Assembly (NCBI RefSeq): GCF_000019525.1
Contig: NC_010506.1
Coordinates: forward strand, 62,001 to 126,000
Length of the DNA stretch: 64,000 bases
Source: Shewanella woodyi ATCC 51908
GTDB lineage: Bacteria; Pseudomonadota; Gammaproteobacteria; Enterobacterales; Shewanellaceae
Reading direction: 5' to 3'
Of this stretch, positions 1-8,644 are shown one piece after another. Made by a program: the position numbers and the translations under genes. The notes under the pieces were generated by a model. The model ran no database searches, was not told the origin of the DNA, and was given only the letters and a program-made list of their open reading frames with translations. Every line of letters begins with the position of its first letter. The first letter of the stretch is position 1.

Positions 1-552
1 AAAGCGGCGACTAATAGGCAGTTTAATGCCATACATGGGGGCTGAAAAAACAGCCGCCTTGAATGTTTGTGGGTGTTTATTCAGATAAAGAGTACCTATG
101 GCCCCACCCATAGAGTGGCCAACTAGAAACAGCTCCTGATGCTGATTTGGTGTCACTATTTCGTCGATAAAGAGGGCGAAGTCTTCGACATAGGTATCAA
201 ATCTGTCTATATGGCCTTGGTGTGTGTTGGCTGTGGTTCTACTTGAAAGGCCTTGGCCACGATGATCGATGGCGTAAATGCTATAGCCCTGCTGATAAAG
301 ATCAAATATCAGCTCTTGGTATTTTAAATAAGATTCAACTCTACCATTACTGATCACGATAGCCTTGGTGCTACCTGGATGTGCTACATAAGCATAAGCT
401 AAGTTGATATTGTCAGAGGTTTTGATGACCGATTGGGTGACTGTTTGCCAAAATGCTTGCTGCTCAGCTGTGTTGAGTGCGTGCTCCGATGAAAAAGTGT
501 TATCAGCAGCTTGAGGTTGAGCGTGTGTTTGTTGATCTAGGGCTAGAGACAT
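1..552 (-). CDS. pldB: Alpha/beta hydrolase, lysophospholipase L2-like (3' part outside window)
   Basis: The frame is open from an ATG at 552 to the window edge (184 codons), so the C-terminal part is missing. It reads as a monoacylglycerol lipase or lysophospholipase of the alpha/beta hydrolase fold. The oxyanion-side motif DHRGQGLSS is followed by the nucleophile elbow GHSMGG, as in PldB-type serine hydrolases that act on membrane lysophospholipids. The N-terminus is polar and no signal peptide is visible. A short AGAAG precedes the ATG. The catalytic Asp and His would lie in the missing part. The family call is firm from the two motifs. The gene symbol is by analogy only. Confidence 0.75.
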   Translation of the reverse strand, partial: MSLALDQQTHAQPQAADNTFSSEHALNTAEQQAFWQTVTQSVIKTSDNINLAYAYVAHPGSTKAIVISNGRVESYLKYQELIFDLYQQGYSIYAIDHRGQGLSSRTTANTHQGHIDRFDTYVEDFALFIDEIVTPNQHQELFLVGHSMGGAIGTLYLNKHPQTFKAAVFSAPMYGIKLPISRRF

Positions 553-643
553 ATCTTCTATAGAGTTCGTTATGCTTATTAGCCAGTGTATACCGAAACT
601 GTTTGTGAGCCACTATGTTTCTCGTGACTCACAAACTACTTAT

Positions 644-2419
644 CTATCCTTTTTGGGTCAAGATAAAGTCTTGGATCTGCTGCTCCAGCACCGACATGGG
701 CACAGAGCCATTTTCGAGTATAGCGTCATGAAAGGCTCTGATATCAAACTTTTCTCCTAGCTCTTGCTCGGCTTGGGCACGTAGTCGCTTAATGGTGAGC
801 TCACCCACTTTATAAGAGAGCGCTTGTCCTGGCCACGAGATGTACCTGTCTATCTCTGTCGTGACGTTGTGTAGCGATAGCGCGGTGTTGTTCGCCATAA
901 AGTCCAGTGCTTGTTGACGGCTCCACCCTTTAGCATGCATACCTGTGTCGACAACGAGTCGCGCGGCGCGCCACATCTCATAGGTCAGTCGTCCAAAATT
1001 ACTGTAGGGATCTTGATAGAAGCCCGCTTCTAATCCTAAGTACTCGGAATAGAGGCCCCAACCTTCACCGAAGGCTGAGATATAGCTGTAACGGCGAAAG
1101 TTTGGTAGTGAAGTCAACTCAGTATTGAGGGCTATCTGCAGGTGGTGACCAGGAACAGCTTCATGAAGTGTTAGGGCTTCCATCTCGTAGAGTGGACGTT
1201 TGTCCAAGGCGTAAGTGTTGACCCAATAGTAACCTGGTTCATCATCTCGGCTCGAACCTGAGTAACGTCCCGTGGTGTACTTAGGGGCAATCTCTGCTGG
1301 TACTTCCTGAATGCCATAGGGAGTGCGTGGCAGTTTCCCGAAATACTTAGGCAGCATTGCATCGGCTTTCTTGGCGATATAGGCGGCTTCTTTTAGTAAT
1401 TCCTCCTTGGTTTTGGGATAAAACTGGGGATCGGTACGAAGAAAGTTAAGAAACTCAGCAAATGTTCCCTTAAAACCCACCTCAGCAATAATTGCTTCCA
1501 TCTCACCGCGTATACGTTTGACCTCCTCTAGCCCTAATTCATGGACTTGATCTGAGGTCATCTCTAAGGTGGTGTAGTACCTAACTCGGTTTTCATAGAA
1601 GGCTTCGCCATCGGGTAAACTTGCCGTGGCTATGCTAGTGCGGGCGTTAGGGATATAACTTTGAGTCATAAAGTCATAGAACTGCTGGTAAAGAGGCAGA
1701 ACTTGTTTCTCAATCAGCTTATGGCCCTGTTTTTTTAGAGCTGTTCTTTGTGCCTCACTAAAGTGCTTGGGGAACTCAGTGAAAGGTTTGAAATAGCCAC
1801 TCTCCTCTACAGGTACCAGAAAGGCGCTGATGCTGTTTTCAAATCCATTGAGGGTGACCTTAGGCGGGGTGATACCTGCTGCTAAGCCCTGCTCGAGCCA
1901 ATAAGTCTGCTGGGCAAAGTATTGAGGCAGTGCTGCGAGTTTTTTTAGGTAGTTGGTGTAATCCTGTTCATTAGCAAAGCGATCCTTAGCTATTGAGCCT
2001 ATGTAGGCGTGAAAGCCGCTCTCCGATGAGATGGGAAGGTAGTGGTCTTTATAGCGGTAGAGGTCGACATCGTTTTGGAGCTGATCTTGTAGGATGCGCG
2101 CGTTAATCGACTCCTCTTTTGAAAGTGCCTCTCTGTCGAGGGCTTTGAGTTTGTTAAGTACGACTTGGCGTCTGTTATCTAGCTTAGCTAGGCTGTCAGG
2201 AGATAGATCAGTGAGCTTGCCCGCCTGAGCTAAATCTCCTTGGGAATAAGCAAAGTCGGGGCTGGCATCTAAGGTTATCTTCCAGGCTTCATCAATCATA
2301 CTTTGCAACGACAGGTTTGGCTGAGTTTGAACTGTTTGACTCGTTGCCTCTGGTGCAGTATTTACCTGGCAGGCTGTTAAACTGATAGCGAGTAAACTAG
2401 GTACAAGTATTCTGTACAT
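644..2419 (-). CDS. DUF885 family lipoprotein, putative metallopeptidase
   Basis: This 591-residue protein starts with a lipoprotein signal whose lipobox LTAC puts the lipidated Cys at about residue 17, so it should sit in the periplasm anchored to a membrane. The C-terminal half has HEAVPGHH (about residues 419-426) and GEGWGLYSE about 30 residues later. These fit the metal-binding pattern of the DUF885 family, which is thought to be zinc-peptidase-like. Its substrate is unknown. The ATG at 2419 has AAGGA six bases upstream. It stands alone between the hydrolase and the hemN terminator, transcribed in the same direction as both. Confidence 0.85.
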   Translation of the reverse strand: MYRILVPSLLAISLTACQVNTAPEATSQTVQTQPNLSLQSMIDEAWKITLDASPDFAYSQGDLAQAGKLTDLSPDSLAKLDNRRQVVLNKLKALDREALSKEESINARILQDQLQNDVDLYRYKDHYLPISSESGFHAYIGSIAKDRFANEQDYTNYLKKLAALPQYFAQQTYWLEQGLAAGITPPKVTLNGFENSISAFLVPVEESGYFKPFTEFPKHFSEAQRTALKKQGHKLIEKQVLPLYQQFYDFMTQSYIPNARTSIATASLPDGEAFYENRVRYYTTLEMTSDQVHELGLEEVKRIRGEMEAIIAEVGFKGTFAEFLNFLRTDPQFYPKTKEELLKEAAYIAKKADAMLPKYFGKLPRTPYGIQEVPAEIAPKYTTGRYSGSSRDDEPGYYWVNTYALDKRPLYEMEALTLHEAVPGHHLQIALNTELTSLPNFRRYSYISAFGEGWGLYSEYLGLEAGFYQDPYSNFGRLTYEMWRAARLVVDTGMHAKGWSRQQALDFMANNTALSLHNVTTEIDRYISWPGQALSYKVGELTIKRLRAQAEQELGEKFDIRAFHDAILENGSVPMSVLEQQIQDFILTQKG

Positions 2420-2560
2420 AAAAAGTCCTTTATCTGTTTTTATAATTTGGATTTTTAAGCAGAAGAGACCCTAGCATTATTTTAGAATTTTGTATGCAAT
2501 CTTGTTAGTTTTCGCTGTGATTATCACTTTGATGAGCTGCTAGTGTGGGCGTTTATGGAT

Positions 2561-2590
2561 AAAAAAAGCCGACACTCAGGTCGGCTTTTT
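2561..2590 (-). terminator. hemN rho-independent terminator, probably bidirectional
   Basis: A GCCGAC/GTCGGC stem (2568-2573 with 2580-2585) has a six-base loop. On the minus strand it is followed by seven T (A-run 2561-2567), just downstream of the hemN stop. There are also T residues on the plus side. Confidence 0.85.
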
Positions 2591-2612
2591 ATGGTTTAAC
2601 TTTTACTTCTCG

Positions 2613-3989
2613 TTAAATAACGCGAGAGAATTGCTGCTGTCTTGCCTTTTCACGGTAGTAAACATCAAAACAGATACAGATATTACGGATCAACAAACGG
2701 CCAGTAGGGCTGATGGTGATCTTTCTGTCTGTGATGTCGACTAGCTTATCATCGATAAAGGTTTGCAGTAGTTTAAGGTCTTCACTGAAGTACTCTTCAA
2801 AGTTAATACCTAGTTTCTCATCGATTTGAGCCATATCAAGGTCAAAATGACAGATAAGCTGCTTAATCACCACACGACGGATCTCATCGTCACGGTTTAA
2901 GCTACAGCCTTTCCACAATGCATGACCTAACTTATCTACTGACTCATAGTAAGGGCGAATGTCTTTTTGGTTTTGAGCGTAACAGTCACCGATCTGGCTG
3001 ATTGATGATACACCCAGTCCCAATAGGTCGCACTCCTCTTGAGTGGTATAACCTTGGAAGTTTCTGTGCAGACGACCTTCATTTTGCAGAATCGACAGTT
3101 CATCATCTGGCTTAGCAAAGTGATCCATACCTATGTATTGGTACCCTGCACCCGTTAAGGTTTCGATAGTCTGGTGGAGCATATCTAGCTTCTGCTGAGG
3201 TGATGCTAGATCTTCATCTTTAATCTTACGCTGAGCTGCAAAACGGGCAGGCAGATGTGCGTAGTTAAAGACAGATAAACGATCTGGGTCGAGATCTAGC
3301 ACGCGCTGCATTGTCTCTGCGAAAGTCTCAGGTGTCTGGTGTGGCAGGCCATAGATAAGGTCAATGTTTGTTGAAACAAAGCCTAGCTCTTTTGCTCTGG
3401 CCATCAGGTCAAAGATGAACTGCTCATCTTGCTCACGGTTTACCGCGATTTGAACCTTTTTATTGAAGTCTTGTACACCGATAGAGATGCGGTTAAAGCC
3501 CGCTTCTTTAAGCGTATCAAGCATAGAGAGCTCAATCTCACGTGGATCCACTTCGATAGAGTATTCGCCTTTATCAGCGACATTGAAGTGCTCTTTGATA
3601 AGTGAAGAGAGCTTTAGGATCTGATCTGGGCTTAAAAAGGTCGGTGTACCGCCACCCCAGTGAATTTGAGTTACAAGGTAGTTCTTAAACAGCGGAGCAC
3701 GTTTAACGATTTCAGCAGCTAGGTATTCGATATATTGATCGGCTTTATGTTGGTGACGAGTGATCACCTTATTACAGCCGCAGTAGTAGCAAAGCTTAGC
3801 GCAGAAAGGGATATGCAGATAAAGAGATAACTTATCGCTTTTGCTGTTTGCAATGGAAGTGAGTAGCTTCTCTTCAGTAAAAGAGTCATCAAATTCCAAT
3901 GCCGTAGGGTATGACGTATAACGGGGACCGCTGTAATTGTATTTTTCGATCATTGACTGATCCCAACTAATTTGGGTGGGCTGCTTCAA
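2613..3989 (-). CDS. hemN: Oxygen-independent coproporphyrinogen III oxidase HemN
   Basis: This radical-SAM enzyme decarboxylates coproporphyrinogen III to protoporphyrinogen IX in the heme pathway without oxygen. The 4Fe-4S site CAKLCYYCGC is visible near residue 60, followed by HWGGGTP and the C-terminal QQFSRVI typical of HemN. I place the start at a TTG (3989): GGAGG lies seven bases upstream, and the resulting 458 residues match the E. coli length, beginning in register with its N-terminus (MKQPTQISWD). The longer ATG reading from 4034 adds 15 residues that are not family-like and lacks a Shine-Dalgarno. yihI lies nearby upstream, as in enterobacteria. Confidence 0.95.
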   Translation of the reverse strand: MKQPTQISWDQSMIEKYNYSGPRYTSYPTALEFDDSFTEEKLLTSIANSKSDKLSLYLHIPFCAKLCYYCGCNKVITRHQHKADQYIEYLAAEIVKRAPLFKNYLVTQIHWGGGTPTFLSPDQILKLSSLIKEHFNVADKGEYSIEVDPREIELSMLDTLKEAGFNRISIGVQDFNKKVQIAVNREQDEQFIFDLMARAKELGFVSTNIDLIYGLPHQTPETFAETMQRVLDLDPDRLSVFNYAHLPARFAAQRKIKDEDLASPQQKLDMLHQTIETLTGAGYQYIGMDHFAKPDDELSILQNEGRLHRNFQGYTTQEECDLLGLGVSSISQIGDCYAQNQKDIRPYYESVDKLGHALWKGCSLNRDDEIRRVVIKQLICHFDLDMAQIDEKLGINFEEYFSEDLKLLQTFIDDKLVDITDRKITISPTGRLLIRNICICFDVYYREKARQQQFSRVI

Positions 3990-4210
3990 GGCGTGTCCTC
4001 CGGGTAGTAATTTAGCAAGGTGTAAAGTATGCATCGTTATTCATTGGATAACTATGATCCATGTTATAAAAATGAAGTCTGCATAATTAAAGAGTGAAAG
4101 AATATCCCTGAAATCGAGGTGAATGTCAGTGTTCCTGTGGAGAATTTGTGCACGGACTCACGCCTTAACCCTTTTTATCCTATTTAATTCTTAGCTTTAC
4201 CTAAAAAGTG

Positions 4211-4678
4211 TTAATGCAAAGGAGTAGGGGTAAACGTGGTGAGCTGCTTAGCTTCTTGCAAAATTTCTGTCTCTAATTCGGCTTCTGAGCGCATACGAGC
4301 ATAGTCGAGCTTCATGCGGGCTCTTTTCTCAAGCTGCTTACGCTCGGCCATAATGGGGTGAGACTCAATCACGGCAAAGTGTTTAAAGATAGCTGGGTAA
4401 TCGTTGGCCACCTGCTCAGATAGCGAGATAATATTGAATAAGTTGGCAATTCTCATCACACCTTCAGATAGCTCACACCTATCCTCCAACATCGCGGTGG
4501 CGATATAACGGATACTATCTAAGTGCTCTTCGAGTTTAGCTTTATGGGCGGCATCTAGCTCAGCCTGTTTTGCTAGTCTATCGGCAGTCTGCTTACGTAG
4601 TTTGAGTATTAATATGGTGGCGTAGCAGGCTAGAGAAGCTACGATGATAAAACCGAGTATAAGCAGTACTGTTGTCAT
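4211..4678 (-). CDS. DUF2489 family membrane-anchored protein
   Basis: This 155-residue protein has one N-terminal transmembrane helix (about residues 4-26), then a charged, probably helical cytoplasmic part. It resembles the DUF2489 family found between yihI and hemN in Shewanella and Vibrio. The function is unknown. A CYAT segment at the membrane edge and a conserved-looking DRCELSEGVMRIANLF segment are visible. It follows yihI after 62 bases containing a TGGCATC/GATGCCA hairpin (4701-4720), so the two are probably co-transcribed with some attenuation. Confidence 0.75.
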   Translation of the reverse strand: MTTVLLILGFIIVASLACYATILILKLRKQTADRLAKQAELDAAHKAKLEEHLDSIRYIATAMLEDRCELSEGVMRIANLFNIISLSEQVANDYPAIFKHFAVIESHPIMAERKQLEKRARMKLDYARMRSEAELETEILQEAKQLTTFTPTPLH

Positions 4679-4740
4679 CTTTTATCCATATATAGAGAAA
4701 TGGCATCAATATCGATGCCATTTTAGAAGGTAGAAAGTCT

Positions 4741-5277
4741 TTATTCTTTGTTTTGGAAATCTTTAAGCAGATCAGCGCCCGATTCAAACTTATCGAATAG
4801 ATCGTCATCGCTGTTGGTGACTGATTTCATCACATGCTCAAGATCATCCTCTTCGGTAATGCCTAAACGCTCCATTAGTGCTTCGATCTGGTTTAGTTGC
4901 TTCTCTAACCACTTTTGATCATCTTGTGGTAACTCTCGTCCCTCTTCAAGCATATCAAGAAGCTGGTTTAGTCTTGGATCGTCTTCTAATTTAAGTAACT
5001 TCTGCTCATCAGTGAGCTTAGGCCCTTTCTCTTTTTTAGGTGCAACAACCTTAGAGGGAAGATCGAGTTTTACAGCCACTTTGCTACCGTGACGAGGATC
5101 TTTTTTCTGAGTCGCAGTGCCGTTTACACTACCTACAACCTTTTTGTTGTGGCGGCTACCGGCTTTATTGCCTGTGTCTTTCTTTTTACCAGAAAGAACA
5201 CGTTCGTTCTTCTTGGTTCTGGGAGCTAACTTAGGTGAGTTTTCATTAGCTTTACGCGATTTTTTAGAGTGTGCCAT
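4741..5277 (-). CDS. yihI: YihI, Der GTPase-activating protein
   Basis: This 178-residue, highly basic protein begins MAHSKKSRK and carries long Lys/Arg-rich stretches. An acidic, helical C-terminal part follows (LTDEQKLLKLEDDPRLNQLL). This is the layout of YihI, which stimulates the GTPase Der and so modulates late 50S ribosome assembly. The start is set at the ATG at 5277. An upstream in-frame TTG (5289) adds only four residues. Its position between hemN and the CsrB/C-type RNA matches the E. coli order hemN-yihI-csrC-engB. Confidence 0.85.
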   Translation of the reverse strand: MAHSKKSRKANENSPKLAPRTKKNERVLSGKKKDTGNKAGSRHNKKVVGSVNGTATQKKDPRHGSKVAVKLDLPSKVVAPKKEKGPKLTDEQKLLKLEDDPRLNQLLDMLEEGRELPQDDQKWLEKQLNQIEALMERLGITEEDDLEHVMKSVTNSDDDLFDKFESGADLLKDFQNKE

Positions 5278-5340
5278 GGGTTTTCTCAATAACTGGTAAT
5301 ACGAATTTGGTATGGAAGCGCCGATGAAATATCAAGCTAG

Positions 5341-6012
5341 CTAACTTTGGCCGCGTGTTATATCAGATCCTGATGGTTTTTGCACCAAAATGAGATCATT
5401 TGCTGCGAATAATAGCTTAAAACCCGCCTGCTCGGCTAGATACTCGAAAGTTGAGCGTTGATAAAAGCTGACATGGGTCAGGTTGTTCTTGTGGTGCCAT
5501 TTATCGAAAGAGTGGATATCTGTGAGTAATTTGGTGCTAATGGCGAGCCAGCCTCCAGGTTTGAGCATGGTGCCTAGCAGAGACCACTCTTTAAAAGGAA
5601 AGCGGAAATGTTCAAATACTTTGTAGCAGCAAATATAGTCATAATGCTGCTTTAATAGGTGGTGATCGGGTGCAAAGAAGGGATCATATTGTTCAATATG
5701 GTGCTGATGTAGTCCCGTACTTGAAAGTGAGCTTGAGTCTAACACTCGGCCAAAGTTAAGGCCGGATAGTGGTGCTGATGAACCTTGTTCACATTGCGCA
5801 ATTAAACTGATTAGAAATTGAGTCAGTGCAGCCTGCTTCTTTCTGTTGCTTTCAAGATATCTATTCTTCTCAACTTGAGGGGGAAGGTGAGAGGTCGCAT
5901 CGGAAAAAATTAACTGGCAGTGGCTGCATGTATACATGTCGCGTTTTTTGTTGCGGTGAAATAGAGAGGTATCAGTGTTGTGGCAAAGGGGACATCTGTG
6001 CATCTTCAGCAT
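5341..6012 (-). CDS. Class I SAM-dependent methyltransferase with N-terminal zinc ribbon
   Basis: This 223-residue protein starts with a zinc-ribbon-like CPLCHN...CSHCQ module (about residues 7-33). A methyltransferase-like domain follows, with DYICCYKVFEHF and LKPGGWLAIST as post-I and motif-IV-like segments. The glycine-rich SAM motif I is weak (RVLDSSSLSSTG), so cofactor binding cannot be read with certainty. The substrate is unknown. It lies just downstream of the terminator of the CsrB/C-type RNA. The start could be ATG 6012 or ATG 6003, three codons later. No strong ribosome-binding site decides this. Confidence 0.7.
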   Translation of the reverse strand: MLKMHRCPLCHNTDTSLFHRNKKRDMYTCSHCQLIFSDATSHLPPQVEKNRYLESNRKKQAALTQFLISLIAQCEQGSSAPLSGLNFGRVLDSSSLSSTGLHQHHIEQYDPFFAPDHHLLKQHYDYICCYKVFEHFRFPFKEWSLLGTMLKPGGWLAISTKLLTDIHSFDKWHHKNNLTHVSFYQRSTFEYLAEQAGFKLLFAANDLILVQKPSGSDITRGQS

Positions 6013-6048
6013 TCACTAATCGAGATAGGTCGTAGGACAAAGTAGCAT

Positions 6049-6076
6049 AAAAAAAGGCGACAGTATGACTGTCGCC
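6049..6076 (-). terminator. Terminator of the CsrB/C-type RNA
   Basis: A nine-base-pair stem GGCGACAGT/ACTGTCGCC (6056-6064 with 6068-6076) has an ATG triloop. On the minus strand it is followed by seven T (6055-6049). Confidence 0.9.
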
Positions 6077-6493
6077 TTCAAAAAGTGTCAAAGACACCAA
6101 TTCTTGTTCCAAGTTTCCGTACTTGCTATGCGACTTTCCCGGTCAGTATCCATCTTTTTTTTGGCTGCTTTCCATGCATAGTATTTTAGTTGTCGGTCAT
6201 CCAGACACTTTCTTAATATCCTGAGTCATCCTGACCACAGCTTCCGTAGATGGTCTTCATGACACATCACTATCCAAATCGTCATCTTTGACGTTTAATA
6301 AACCATCCCTGTTTGGTTTACTGTTAGCTTAGTTAATCATTACTCTAAAACAGCAAGCTGCGAAGTAATCTTCTCTAAACCTGTAAGGGAGCGCTACTAG
6401 AGCTATTTGGCCTTCCTAACCAAGTTCCTTACAAAAGTTTTACTGACCTGGATTTCAAGTGAAATCACGACTCTTTATTATTTTTAGAGAGTG
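6049..6493 (-). ncRNA. csrC: CsrB/CsrC-family CsrA-sequestering sRNA (ends approximate)
   Basis: About 440 bases without an ORF lie where E. coli has csrC, between engB and yihI and co-oriented with yihI. The minus strand carries about 13 GGA triplets between 6430 and 6105, several in AGGAT or TGGAT contexts and many flanked by short complementary arms, as in CsrA-binding hairpins. The RNA ends in a strong intrinsic terminator. A TATAAT -10 box (6505-6500) sets the 5' end near 6493. There is no good -35 box, as expected for an activator-dependent promoter. The family is inferred from synteny and GGA density. Whether it is nearer CsrB or CsrC is not decided. Confidence 0.72.
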
Positions 6494-6499
6494 GTCTTA

Positions 6500-6567
6500 A
6501 TTATATTATTGTTATTGAATATATTTATTCTTATATCTTAAATGTAATTGTAACCGAAAACTGTAAG
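6500..6567 (-). promoter_or_regulatory. Promoter region of the CsrB/C-type RNA with possible GacA/UvrY half-site
   Basis: The minus strand has a TATAAT -10 box at 6505-6500. A TGTAAG half-site (6562-6567) and a TGTAATTGTAA segment (6543-6553) lie about 50-75 bases upstream of the predicted start. This is the distance at which GacA/UvrY sites (TGTAAG-N6-CTTACA) occur in csr/rsm promoters. The second half-site is not clear, so the activator site is tentative. Confidence 0.4.
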
Positions 6568-6699
6568 TTGTTATTAGATATTTTATACAAACAGATGGGT
6601 TCATCTCGGTACGGGCTCAATTAAACCTAAATCTGTGATCACTGTCAAGCATGTTTTTAAGGTAAGTTTACGTAAAGGTAATGCTAAAGTACAAAAAAA

Positions 6700-6721
6700 G
6701 GTGGCCTCGCCACCTTTTTTT
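6700..6721 (-). terminator. Cytochrome c4 terminator
   Basis: A GGTGGC/GCCACC stem (6700-6705 with 6709-6714) is flanked by A7 and T7, giving a symmetrical intrinsic terminator 15 bases after the cytochrome stop. Confidence 0.85.
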
Positions 6722-6735
6722 AACATGCCTAAATA

Positions 6736-7356
6736 CTACTTAAGGCTTGATATATATTTAGATAATGCTTCTGCATCTTCAGTTGTAAGCTTGCTAGCAA
6801 TATCTTGCATCATGCCATTTAAATCGTTGTTACGACTTGTATCACGAAACTTATTTATCTGGATCGTGAGATAATTAGCATGTTGTCCACCGATTGCAGG
6901 GAAACCTGCTAGTTCAGAACCTGCTCCACTAGGACCGTGACAAGCGATACAGGCAGTAATGCCACGAGCGACATCACCGCTCTTGTATAGTTGCTCACCT
7001 AGTTCAGGAATATCTGCGACTTCCACTTGAGTTTGTGTCTGTGAAGCGTAAAATGCCGCGACATCTTTAATATCTTGGTCGCTAAGCATCATGGCCATTC
7101 CGCCCATGATTGGATCGTTACGACCCTCTTTACCACCTGTCTGAGCAGCGCTGCGGAAATCGCGCATCTGCTTTTCAAGGTAAGTCGCTTGTTGACCGGC
7201 AAGTTTTGGGTACATGTCTATCATGCTGTTACCATCAACACCGTGACAGGCAGAACAAACGACGGCTTTCGTTTTTCCTGCTTCAGCATTACCTTCTGCC
7301 ATTGCAGGTGAAGAGATTGAGGCTAAAACAGATAGCGCAAGAGCTAACTTTTTCAT
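6736..7356 (-). CDS. Cytochrome c4, diheme periplasmic
   Basis: This 206-residue protein has a Sec signal peptide (cleavage after AMA at about residue 20) and two homologous cytochrome c halves. The heme sites are CSACH (34-38) and CIACH (136-140). Length and two-domain layout fit cytochrome c4, a periplasmic electron carrier that passes electrons to terminal oxidases such as cbb3. It is divergent from engB, with about 170 bases between them, as is usual in Shewanella and related genera. Its own terminator follows directly. Confidence 0.93.
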   Translation of the reverse strand: MKKLALALSVLASISSPAMAEGNAEAGKTKAVVCSACHGVDGNSMIDMYPKLAGQQATYLEKQMRDFRSAAQTGGKEGRNDPIMGGMAMMLSDQDIKDVAAFYASQTQTQVEVADIPELGEQLYKSGDVARGITACIACHGPSGAGSELAGFPAIGGQHANYLTIQINKFRDTSRNNDLNGMMQDIASKLTTEDAEALSKYISSLK

Positions 7357-7525
7357 GGCGTTCCAACTTATTTGTTAAATTTTTTGTCCTGAGCTTACTA
7401 GCATAGCTCGCAAGCGTGATAAAATGTACTTATTGTGATCGAGGTAATATTTTACACGAAATTGTGAAAATGTAAGCAACTCTTCGATATTTAAAGTGCA
7501 AAACATCATATTTTTGGAGTCGGTA

Positions 7526-8200
7526 GTGACTGAATCTCGTATGGATTTTCGTAAAGCAAAGTTTTTAATCAGTGCTCCTGATATTGCGCATCTTAACCAG
7601 TATTTACCGGGAGATGCAGGGGTTGAGATCGCGTTTGCGGGTCGTTCAAATGCCGGTAAATCGAGTGCATTGAATATGCTAACCGACCAAAAAGGGTTAG
7701 CAAGAACCAGTAAAACCCCAGGAAGAACACAATTAATTAATGTGTTTGAGTTAGATGAACACCGCCGATTGGTGGATCTGCCTGGTTATGGTTTTGCTCA
7801 AGTTCCTTTGGCGCTGAAGAAAAAGTGGCAGTACGCCCTAGGTGAATACCTGCAAGAGCGCCAATGTTTAACTGGCGTTGTGGTTTTGATGGATATTAGA
7901 CACCCTCTTAAAGATCTCGATATGCAGATGATTGAGTGGGCAGTTGAAAGCGAGATCCCTGTACTTGCTCTGTTAACCAAAGCGGACAAGATGAAGCAGA
8001 GTGAGCGGATGAAGATGATTAACGAGGTGAGAAAACACCTTGGTGATTATGATGACCGAGTCAAAGTTGAAGCATTTTCATCGCTAAAAGGCTTAGGTAA
8101 GCCTAAAGTGCTGAGTATTTTGAATGAGTGGTGTCATCCTGAATGGTTAATGGAAGCGATAGCCGAAGCTGAAGCCGCTGATGAGAGCGAAAATGATTAA
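7526..8200 (+). CDS. engB: Ribosome biogenesis GTPase EngB (YsxC/YihA)
   Basis: This essential GTPase takes part in 50S subunit assembly. With the GTG start at 7526 the 224-residue protein begins MTESRMDF, as its homologues do. TGGAG lies six bases upstream. The earlier in-frame start adds ten atypical residues. G1 GRSNAGKS (39-46), the G2 region [10 protein letters not shown]3 DLPGYG (84-89) and G4 TKAD (151-154) are all intact. The C-terminus is acidic ([11 protein letters not shown]). Its neighbours spf and polA on one side and the CsrB/C-type RNA on the other reproduce the E. coli neighbourhood. Confidence 0.95.
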   Translation: MTESRMDFRKAKFLISAPDIAHLNQYLPGDAGVEIAFAGRSNAGKSSALNMLTDQKGLARTSKTPGRTQLINVFELDEHRRLVDLPGYGFAQVPLALKKKWQYALGEYLQERQCLTGVVVLMDIRHPLKDLDMQMIEWAVESEIPVLALLTKADKMKQSERMKMINEVRKHLGDYDDRVKVEAFSSLKGLGKPKVLSILNEWCHPEWLMEAIAEAEAADESEND

Positions 8201-8203
8201 GTA

Positions 8204-8217
8204 ATACCAATTACTAT
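8204..8217. repeat. Variant ATACCAAT palindromic repeat after engB
   Basis: ATACCAATTACTAT lies four bases after the engB stop. It is a variant of the ATACCAATCAGTAT ends found at 8871, 9486, 15703 and 52048, nearly always beside gene ends. Confidence 0.5.
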
Positions 8218-8232
8218 AAGTATCGAATAACC

Positions 8233-8269
8233 AAAGCCCCGATTTCATTTTATGAGGTCGGGGCTTTTT
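8233..8269 (+). terminator. engB terminator
   Basis: An AAAGCCCCGA/TCGGGGCTTT stem (8233-8242 with 8258-8267) runs into TTTT on the plus strand. Confidence 0.85.
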
Positions 8270-8363
8270 GTTGCCATAAACAGATGCCGTTAAACCATTA
8301 TGTAGTGATAAACGGTATTGTTTTACTTAAGGGAGGCTTTATCTAGGAGGTTGAATTTTAGAT

Positions 8364-8469
8364 AAAAAAATAGCCGACGGAAAAACCATCGGCCCAATTA
8401 GCTCTTTTGGGGAGAAGCTAAATTCAACAAGACTCAAGTACCAACTAGCTAAGCTTTTTGACACTCAAT
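8364..8469 (-). ncRNA. Candidate sRNA between engB and Spot 42
   Basis: The minus strand has a promoter-like pair, TTTAAA (8504-8499) and TATGCT (8481-8476), with a 17-base spacer. About 100 bases later comes an intrinsic terminator: GCCGATGG/CCGTCGGC with a T5 loop (8393-8373), then T7 (8370-8364). The terminator stem pairs fully only as minus-strand RNA (one U-G pair). There is no ORF, and the next gene downstream is on the other strand. A second hairpin TAGCT/AGCTA precedes the terminator. It is separate from Spot 42, whose own terminator lies upstream. Confidence 0.5.
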
Positions 8470-8532
8470 ATCGATAGCATACATGGAAAAAGGGTGGTTT
8501 TAAAGTAAATGCTCTAAATTAAATTTTAGGCG

Positions 8533-8644
8533 AAAAAAAGCCCCAGCAAACTAAGTTGCTGAGGCGCCATAATTTGGCTATTCACTATAAACTAGCGAAT
8601 TAAAAAGGTCTGAAAGATAGAACATCTTAACCTCTGTACCCTAC
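8533..8644 (-). ncRNA. spf: Spot 42 RNA
   Basis: The minus strand from 8644 begins GTAGGGTACAGAGGT and continues with AAGATGTTCTATCTTTCAGACC. This is nearly identical to the 5' half of E. coli Spot 42, the Hfq-binding sRNA that represses secondary carbon metabolism genes. The 3' end is an intrinsic terminator (GCCTCAGCA/TGCTGGGGC, then T7 at 8539-8533), giving about 112 nt. Its location between polA and engB is the conserved one. The TATTAT -10 box is at 8657-8652. A TGTGA half-site at 8708-8712 could belong to CRP, which represses spf in E. coli, but it is not a full palindrome. Confidence 0.95.

Noticed and set aside
7390..7495. CRP-like TGTGATCGAGG in the cytochrome c4/engB spacer
   Set aside because: Only one half-site matches. 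The second half (TAATATT) does not, so no operator is claimed.
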